NCBI RefSeq assembly: GCF_008831285.2
Contig: NC_045151.1
Location: 10,468,571-10,532,570, forward strand
Length of the DNA: 64,000 bases
Source of the DNA: Nymphaea colorata
Lineage: Eukaryota; Streptophyta; Magnoliopsida; Nymphaeales; Nymphaeaceae
Direction: 5' to 3'
Positions 55,817 through 64,000 of the stretch are shown here, piece after piece; position 1 is the first letter of the stretch, and the number at the start of each line of letters is the position of its first letter. The notes below the pieces were generated by a model. That model ran no database searches and had not been told where the DNA came from. It saw nothing but the letters and a program-made list of their open reading frames with translations. The translations under genes were made by a program, and so were the position numbers.

Positions 55817-56809
55817 TATTTGCGTGTGTGTGTGAATGTATAAATAGATTATGTGAAACATTTACAATGGCAATATTAGTCTATTTTTATAGTAATTTGC
55901 ATTTTGTCTACTCCATATTAGAAAAAAACCTCCACAGATGAAAGTTCTAGTCCATCTATCCCAAACCATCAAATAAAGTTGAAATAAATATATAATTCAT
56001 TTACAATATGAGATACTAAATTAGTATCATATTAATGTAATAATTTCAATAACCATTTACCATCTCTGTCTTAAATTGTACGAAGGTTTAAGTACCCCTA
56101 TTGTTTCAACATTTTGTTTTGCATGTGTCAAGTTTTTCTTTATTATTTCCTACTTTATCAAACTTATATAGGGACATCACATCAGATTACATAATTTACG
56201 ACAAGAATGAAGTTAACAATTCATTAGATGAAATGCTTACTTCATTTTTGTCAAAGAGCTTCAAAAATAAGTCTCAGTGATCATATGGAATTTCACTCTT
56301 AAATGATTTTGATGTTCTTTGTTGTTGCCATTCATCTTAAATAACTTTTTCAATTGATACATTTATATCTTAAAAATCATGAATATTAAAACTTACCCAT
56401 GTTTATCATCAATGTCAACCTTCTCTTATTATGGACACATGAAACATGAGATATGCTAAGTACAACCACCTTAGGAAACAATAGTGTTAAATATGATGTA
56501 GGACATGTTAATTACTTGTACATGGATCCAGTGATCCACCTGAAAATGATATGATTAGTGCCTTCCATGAATGATATATTAGTAGTGTTCGTCATGGATA
56601 TCAAGTCGTTGTTCCAATGAACAAAGTCAACCACTGTGCCTTGTGGTTGATTTAGCTCATCACATACACTAATCTTGTGTTTTTGTCCATATTTTAACTT
56701 TGTAGCAAGAGTGTTGTTGTAAGTGGTTGGTAAGACAATAAATAAAATTCAAATACTTCATAAAGTAGAATATATCCATAAAATTCAATAGTTACTTGAA
56801 CAAAACATT

Positions 56810-56913
56810 GTTTTTTGGTAGCAAAAGATGATATTAGCCATATGAAAAGCAGCAAATGTAGAAAGTGATAATGTTAGAGGGAAAAAAATATCAATATAGA
56901 AAGATAGACATCA
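56810..56913 (+). repeat. Segment 'a' of the nested rearrangement (source)
   Basis: Runs from GTTTTTTGGTAGCAAAAGAT to AGAAAGATAGACATC. Reverse-complement copy at 57300-57402. Single copy in unit 2 (about 60243-60350). Confidence 0.9.
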
Positions 56914-57299
56914 AAACAAAGCATGAGTGGCGAAATGCTAAAACTTCACTCACATTTACATAATTAATTTTGATAAATTGAGTTTTGTACATGAGTACAA
57001 AAAAATTTTAAAACATTCATACCAAAAAATTTTCATGGAATTGTTGATCACAATCACTACACATCCTCTGTAAAGCACCAACATTATTCATCTTATTGAC
57101 CTAACAACTTTGCAAATTGTACTCAATATCATAATTATTACCTTTAGTGGCTTATTTTCCTAGAATATTATGTAGGTCTCTAGGTCTTAATTTTTCTAAT
57201 GACAACACATCAACCTATATTATCTTCTACATATGAAACTTATTGCTCTCAATATATTAGAATAAAAGGTCTATCCTTTATACATCAATATTTGCCATT
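56913..57299 (+). repeat. Segment 'b', first copy
   Basis: About 387 bp from ACAAAGCATGAGTGGCGAAA to CATCAATATTTGCCATT. By eye identical to 57398-57785. Confidence 0.9.
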
Positions 57300-57402
57300 G
57301 ATGTCTATCTTTCTATATTGATATTTTTTTCCCTCTAACATTATCACTTTCTACATTTGCTGCTTTTCATATGGCTAATATCATCTTTTGCTACCAAAAA
57401 AC
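57300..57402 (-). repeat. Segment 'a', inverted copy
   Basis: Exact-looking reverse complement of 56810-56913, placed between the two b copies. Confidence 0.9.
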
Positions 57403-57785
57403 AAAGCATGAGTGGCGAAATGCTAAAACTTCACTCACATTTACATAATTAATTTTGATAAATTGAGTTTTGTACATGAGTACAAAAAAATTTTAAAACA
57501 TTCATACCAAAAAATTTTCATGGAATTGTTGATCACAATCACTACACATCCTCTGTAAAGCACCAACATTATTCATCTTATTGACCTAACAACTTTGCAA
57601 ATTGTACTCAATATCATAATTATTACCTTTAGTGGCTTATTTTCCTAGAATATTATGTAGGTCTCTAGGTCTTAATTTTTCTAATGACAACACATCAACC
57701 TATATTATCTTCTACATATGAAACTTATTGCTCTCAATATATTAGAATAAAAGGTCTATCCTTTATACATCAATATTTGCCATTA
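57398..57785 (+). repeat. Segment 'b', second copy
   Basis: Direct repeat of 56913-57299. After it the sequence continues as in unit 2 (AGTGCATGTAAAACC). Confidence 0.9.
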
Positions 57786-59478
57786 GTGCATGTAAAACCA
57801 AACTCATCTCAATTAATACTTTTGTCATGTTAACTAAGAGCGTTGAATCATTCATAACTAAATAAAACGTGTTTTAGCTTTTAGTTGTAGCTCATCTCTA
57901 TAATGAGAATGACAAATTCGTAATGTGTAGCTTCACCAGCAATGGCCTTTTTATTTCTTCTGCTTGAAAAGCTCAAATAACAAGTACACTACTATTTTGA
58001 GATTTCATACATCTATCTTTGTATGAAGATTGAACTAGTTTTATAGAATCTATGCATTTTAATGCAGGAGGTTATGATAACTATATAATATCTTTAGAAA
58101 TATAATAAATTTCATTGTCACATACTTCATAAATTTCATAACGAAACTCACATGATTTTGAAATCATTACAAAAATGTTGCTTTACGCAAGTTGGCGTGA
58201 TAGACAAAAGTTTGGAATGTATAATTTACTTTTACTATAATAGATGTAAAGAAAGAATAAAATGGTTTTTTATATTCTTTAATTTGTTCATATTTTTATA
58301 TGGTCCGTAAAGTCATGAAAAGGCAATGTTTGAACCATGACATAATCAGAATTAAGATTTAAGCATCTTTGATATCACCATCTATATGATCAATAATAAG
58401 AACCATGTTGTGATTTGAACAACTTCTGCAATATGTTCAATTATAAAGGTCAGTACATGATGGGTGTGACATATCCAAAATGAATCTAAAAGCATATCAC
58501 GTAGAATTGTCCATGTTCCCATTCTTTTTCAAATTGATATTTGAATTAGAAAGAGATGATATGCGGGCATTCCATATTCATAACTAATTAAGGAACTTGT
58601 TTCTCTAAACCAAATTTGATGGCCTCTCTCATTTTGTTTTGGAATCATAGAGGATTATTAAATGGTAATAGCATAGAAGCGAGATTATTTGCAAACAAAT
58701 AAAAGGATTTCCATATGGATTTGCTTCAAAGACAACAATTACATTGTTTGATCTTGACTTGATTAAATTAAATATTAGTAACCAAATGATTAGGCTGCCC
58801 CGAATTAAAACAAGTTTATTAAAGATAAGAAAGGGAAGCTCCAAAAATAATTGAATACTTGAACTAACTCCAACCTCCACCCCAACCCCCACATGGTATT
58901 TTAATATTCTTCACTAGTATTTACAAAGGGACAAACATATTTGCAATATGTATTTAAAGGGACTCATTATCAGCATATACAATGCACAATGTAGTTCAAG
59001 TGTGATTGGATTTGCTTGGTTCAATTTTTGTGGAATTCTACTTTCTAGCTCTAATAGACTATAATTGTTATAAAAAACAAATATACAATAATCAAAGGCC
59101 ATTTTAGTTTTGAAAAACAACTTTACTTTTCTGGAATTTAGCCTTTCTTACAAGGTATGTCACCAAAACAATAACAAGGTACAAGTTTGATCGATCATAA
59201 TCAGCAAATAACAAAAATATCACACCAAAAATAATATGCAGCAAATATATCATATCAAAAAATATAAATTCACACTAATAAATCAAGAAACAATCATGCA
59301 GAGAAAAATAAGGATAGGGAAGAGAGACAAAAAACACTAGGGCTGCATCCCAGCAACAACAAAAAATGAAAAGGAGAAATAGGGAGAGAGAGTGGGAGAG
59401 AGAAATGTCAAGGGCTGTTATTACAACCCTGGCTAGTTAGGTGAGGCCTTAGTAGAAATAGATAGAGGTAGGAAGAGA

Positions 59479-62400
59479 AATAACCATTTACCATCTCTGT
59501 CTTAAATTGTACAAAGCTCTAAGTACCCCTAGTGTTTCAACATTTTGTTTTGCATGTGTTACAGTTTTTTTTTTGTTTATTTCCTACTTTATCAAACTTA
59601 TATAAGGACATTACATCAGATTACATAATTTATGACAAGAATGAAGTTAACAATTCATTAGATGAAATGCTTACTTCATTTTTGTCAAAGAGCTTCAAAA
59701 ATAAGTCTCAGTGATCATATGGAATTTCACTCTTAAATGATTTTGATGTTCTTTGTTGTTGCCATTCATCTTAAATAACTTTTTCAACTGATACATTTAT
59801 ATCTTAAAAATCATGAATATTAAAACCTACCCATGTTTATCATCAATGTCAACAACACATGAAACATGAGATATGCTATCTACAACCACCTTAAGATACA
59901 ATACCTTAGGATACAATAGTGTTAAATATGAGGTAGGACATGTTAATTACTTGTACATGAATCTAGAGATCCGCCTGAAAATTATATGGATAGTGCCTTC
60001 CAGGAATGATATATTAGTAGTGTTTGTCATGGATATCAAGTCGTTGTTCCAATGAATAAAGTCAACCACTATGCCTTGTGGTTGATTTAGCTCATCACAT
60101 ACACTAATCTTGTGCTTTTGTCCATATTGTAACTTTATAGCAAAAGTGTTGTTGCAAGTGGTTGGTAAAACATTAAATACAATTCAAATACTTCATTAAG
60201 TAGAATATATCCATAAAATTCAATAGTTACTTGAACAAAACATTGCTTTTTGGTAGCAAAAGATGATATTAGCCATATGAAAAGCAGCAAATGTAGAAAG
60301 TGATAATGTTAGAGGGAAAAAAAATCAATATAGAAAGATAGACATCAAAACAAAGCATGAGTGGCGAAATGCCAAAACTTCACTCACATTTACATAATTA
60401 ATCATGATAAATTGAGTACTTTGTACATGAGTACAGAAAAATTTTAAACATTCATACCAAAAATTTCATGGAATTGTTGATCACAATCACTACACATCAT
60501 CTGTAAAGCACCAACATTATTCATCTTATTGACCTAACAACTTTGCAAATTGTACTCAATATCATAATTATTACCTTTAGTGGCTTATTTTCCTAGAATA
60601 TTATGTAGGTCTCTAGGTCTTAATTTTTCTAATGACAACACATCAACCTATATTATCTTCTACATATGAAACTTATTGCTCTCAATATATTAGAATAAAA
60701 GGTCTATCCTTTATACATCAATATTTGCATTAGTGCATGTAAAACCAAACTCATCTCAATTAATACTTTTGTCATGTGAACTAAGAGCATTGAATCATTC
60801 ATAACTAAATAAAACGTGTTTTAGCTTTTAGTTGTAGCTCATCTCTATAATGAGAATTACAAATTCATAATGTGTAGCTTCACCAGCAATGGCCTTTCTA
60901 TTTCTTCTGCTTGAAAAGCTCAAAGTCTATGCATTAACAAGCACACTACTATTTTGAGATTTCATACATCTATCTTTCTATGAAGATTGAACCTGTTTTA
61001 TAGAATCTTTGCATTTTAATGCAGGAGATTGTGATAACTATATAATATCTTTAGAAATATAATAAATTTCATTGTCACAAACTTCATAAGCTTGTCACAT
61101 TGAAAAAGCTGCAATTCAAAAAGAATGCATGTTAATTCAATATGTGAAAATAACACACTTAATACATAACCAAACTCACATGATTTTGAAACCATTACAA
61201 AAATGTTGCTTTATGCAAGTTGGCGTGATAGACAAAAGTTTGGAATGTATAATTTACTTTTACTATAATAGATGTAAAGAAAGAATAAATTGGTTTTTTA
61301 TATTCTTTAATTTGCTCATGTGTTTATATGGTCCGTAAAGTCATGAAAAGGCAATGTCTGAACCATGACATAATTAGAATGAAGATTTAAGCATCTTTGA
61401 TATTTCCATCTATATGATCAATAATAAGAACTATGTTGTGATTTGAACAACTTCTGCAATATGTTCAATTATAGAGGTCAGTACATGATGGGTGTGACAT
61501 ATGCAAAATGAATCTAAAAGCATATCACCTAGAATTTCTCATGTTCCCATTCTTTCTCAAATTGATATCTGAATTGGAAAGAGATGATAAGCAGGGCATT
61601 CTATATTCATAACTAATTAAGGGACTTGTTTCTCTAAACCAAATTTGATGGCCTCTCTCATTTTGTTTTGGAATCATAGAGGATTATTAAATGGTAATAG
61701 CATAGAAGCGAGATTATTTGCGAACAAATAAAAGGATTTCCATATGGATTTGCTTCAAAGACAACAATTACATTGTTTGATCTTGACTTGATTAAATTAA
61801 ATATTAGTAACCATATGATTAGGCTGCCCCGAATTAGAGCAAGTGTATTAAAGATAAGAAAGGGAAGCTCCAAAAATAATTGAATGCTTAAACTAACTCC
61901 AACGTCCACCCCAACCCCCACATGGTATTTTAATATTCTTCACTAGTATTTACAAAGGAAAAGAAACTACAAACATATTTGCAATATGTATTTAAAGGGA
62001 TTCATTATCAGCATATACAATGCACAATGTAGTTCAAGTGTGATTGGATTTGCTTGGTTCAATTTTTGTGGAACTCTACTTTCTAGCTCTAATAGACTAT
62101 CATTGTTATAAAAAACAAATATACAATAATCAAAGGCCATTTTAGTTTTGGAAGACAACATTACTTTTCTGGAATTTAGCCTTTCTTACAAGGTGTGTCA
62201 CCAAAACAATAGCAAGGTACAAGTTTGATCGATCATAATCAGCAAATGACAAAAATATCACACCAAAAATAATATGCAGCAAATATATCCTATCAAAAAA
62301 TATAAATTCACACTAATAAATGAAGAAACACTCATGCAGAGAAAAATAAGGAGAGGGAAGAGAGACAAAAAACACTAGGGCTGCATCCAGCAACAACAAA

Positions 62401-62518
62401 AGAGGAAAAGGAGAAATAGGGAGAGAAGGAGTGGGAGAGAGGAATGTCAAGGGCTGTTATTACAACCCTGGCTGGCTAGGTGAGGCCTTAGTAGAAATAG
62501 ATAAAGGTTGGAAGAGAA
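59479..62518 (+). repeat. Tandem duplication, unit 2
   Basis: About 3.04 kb, head-to-tail with unit 1. The junction at ~59470-59480 (GGAAGAGAA|ATAACC) and the right end (GGAAGAGAA|TTATGG) share GGAAGAGAA, which defines the unit. It has a ~75-bp segment around 61090-61165 (CTTGTCACATTGAAAAAGCT) missing in unit 1. It ends in a purine-rich stretch (62340-62450) also present in unit 1. No gene recognised; frames of 60-87 codons are shared with unit 1 only because of the duplication. Confidence 0.9.
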
Positions 62519-64000
62519 TTATGGAGAGAAAGGGGTGATGCCAAGGACTATCAGCTGGCTGGATAGAGAAGGGCCCAATGGTGTGAGAAACAGGGGAAAA
62601 TCAGGAGAGAGATCCCATGAATGAGCCCTATAAATAGTTGTATGTGAATCTATGGTGGGAGAGACAATTGTTGTGATACAATTGCTTGTGAGAAAGAACA
62701 GCCACAAAAAGTAGCATCCATTGGAGAGAAAATGTCGATCGATAAAGAAGCTGGGGTAGGTGAACAGGTGATGGGAGAGATGGTCATCAGTAACTTGTGA
62801 GGGAAAATTGCCACCAAAAAGATGTTGGTCACTAGAGAGACCATGTTAGTAGTTAGGGAAGCCAAAGGGAAAGAGAAGTCACAAGAAAAAAAAATGAAAA
62901 ATGAAGAAAAAGGAATAAATAATTTTGGAAATTATCTGTCTATAACAAAAATTAATGCATTAGTGATGCTTGTTTTTCATGATGCGATGACTAAGCTTAA
63001 GTGGCGAGCTAGCTTTATGTGCCACCGAATGGGAAGCAACATTGGCATGATAGATGGTATGTTATGAAACTACAAATGCATCTTTTTGAGTGCAGTAGGA
63101 GATATAGTAAAGAAGTATAAATATCTTTGGCACCTTCTCCAAAAGTATCAGGAGTGATCTATTTCTATCTGCCCCAGTAATGTCATTTTCTTTAACTCAT
63201 ATGACTTAAAACAAAGAAAACTATTTTAAGGGAAGAAGCAGCATATGCCATATAAACCATCTCTTTAGCTCGATATTCTATCATTAATCAATTTTCAGCT
63301 TACATCTTTTCACAAGCTATTTTTTTCTTCTAGTAATTTCTATTTCAGGTTTCACTTCTATGCCTAGTAGCATGGCACCCACAAACTTCTCAAGCATTCT
63401 ACCAGAAGTATGTCGAAGAAATACTAGAATATTGACTGCACAAGAAAATGATTTGGGGATTGAAGGATGCTTAGTGGGCTGATGTGAGTGAAATTGGAGA
63501 TGAAGCTGACGAAATTCCAATATCAAAATATGAAAGTATATAACTTGATGACAGATTATTGTATTATATACCTTTTATGTTAAACTAAGAAGGATTTTTT
63601 TTTTGCTTGATGCATATGCATATGGTGATCAATTTATAGACACAAGTATTTTTGAAGTCCCACAATATGTTATATTCAAAGCATAAAGTGAAGAGAATAT
63701 GCAAATGGCTAAGGAACTAATTGATTGGTTTGACATAAACGATGCATATGGTAACTTTTAAAATTTTAGTATCCATTGGTGATGCTTTAAGTTTGGAAGT
63801 TTAGACTATTGTCATATTTAGTTTTGAAATTTTGACCACTTTTTATTTTTTATGTTTCTTTTCATTCATTGAAATTTAAATGATAATACATGTTGAATAA
63901 TGTAAACATTTTATCGTTATCCTAAGGATTACATTGAACTTCATAATATAGTTGAACAAAGCTCTAGCATGGGAGATTGAATATGTGCATGATTTTTATG
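62519..64000. other. AT-rich sequence after the duplication, no recognised gene
   Basis: Contains an 81-codon frame at 62822-63067 (starting MLVTRETMLVVREAKGKEKS) and an exon-like patch after TTTCTATTTCAG at ~63350, but neither shows a recognisable domain. Nothing further is supported up to the window end. Confidence 0.35.

Larger units (their letters stand above)
56048..59478 (+). repeat. Tandem duplication, unit 1
   Basis: Starts AATAACCATTTACCATCTCT and ends at the next occurrence of the same sequence. It is alignable along its whole length with 59479-62518. Relative to unit 2 it has an extra ~485-bp rearranged insert (57300-57785) and lacks ~75 bp at ~58137. A sample at 58629-58892 differs from its partner at eight positions in 264, most of them changing the putative peptide, so the shared 87-codon minus-strand frame looks unconstrained. 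No gene recognised. Confidence 0.9.

Noticed and set aside
58629-58892. 87-codon minus-strand frame conserved at 61658-61921, as a gene
   Set aside because: Conservation follows from the tandem duplication; most of the differences change the peptide, no start context or domain is evident, and neighbouring non-coding sequence is equally similar.

Overview
The window looks like intergenic nuclear DNA of a flowering plant. It is AT-rich, full of long (TA)n microsatellites and nested transposable elements, and no intact protein-coding gene could be recognised. The plant assignment rests on a fragment of plant-type mitochondrial atp1, a broken exon of nuclear succinate dehydrogenase SDH1, a TRIM retrotransposon primed by initiator-Met tRNA, Tourist-like and hAT MITEs, and hAT elements with GGCCCGG subterminal clusters. 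The species cannot be named from this. Every open frame of 60-185 codons is either a microsatellite or GC-cluster translation, or lacks a recognisable domain.

Region 1, about 0.6-31.2 kb, is a large, old, imperfect palindrome built from a non-coding composite repeat. On the left arm the repeat runs in + orientation (two partial tandem copies, about 0.64-8.2 kb and 8.4-15.4 kb). On the right arm it runs in - orientation (about 19.3-31.2 kb). Each copy contains an 'A' block, a 'B' block, a ~0.5 kb inverted-repeat element 'C', a fold-back element 'F' (seven copies) and a second A block. Matched points: 0.65/30.19, 2.3/28.5, 4.0/26.6, 6.8/23.5, 7.66/22.5 and 8.15/21.7 kb, then 13.4/21.6, 15.06/19.6 and 15.35/19.36 kb. 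The arms differ by separate insertions, including a 178-bp MITE at 22.83 kb whose empty site survives at 7.35 kb, and by a ~5.2 kb block present only on the left. The spacer (15.4-19.3 kb) holds another inverted F copy and two GC-rich hAT-like clusters. LINE ORF2 remnants lie at both inner arm ends.

Region 2, about 31.2-51.3 kb, is a transposon graveyard with several well-bounded elements. They are a truncated Copia-like LTR with PBS and leader (32.1-33.4 kb, - strand), a mitochondrial atp1 fragment (36.44 kb), a Tourist-like element (36.68 kb), a GGCCCGG hAT element with TSD GTGCAAAG (37.44 kb), a 2.3-kb CAGGGG-type hAT element (38.38 kb), a MITE (40.84 kb), a complete TRIM (41.55 kb), a second GGCCCGG hAT element with TSD ATTGCATT (42.88 kb), a Tourist element with TAA TSD (46.24 kb), a stretch of gene debris including SDH1 (47.0-49.3 kb), and two more hAT-like elements with perfect 8-bp TSDs (49.69 and 50.71 kb).

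Region 3, about 51.3-64 kb, is AT-rich sequence without recognised genes. It is dominated by a recent tandem duplication of a ~3.0-kb unit (56.05-59.48 and 59.48-62.52 kb). Unit 1 also carries a secondary rearrangement: a ~387-bp segment duplicated directly with a ~104-bp segment re-inserted inverted between the copies, a pattern expected from template switching or possibly from misassembly. There are no genes to assemble into a pathway; the interest lies in repeat architecture and insertion history.
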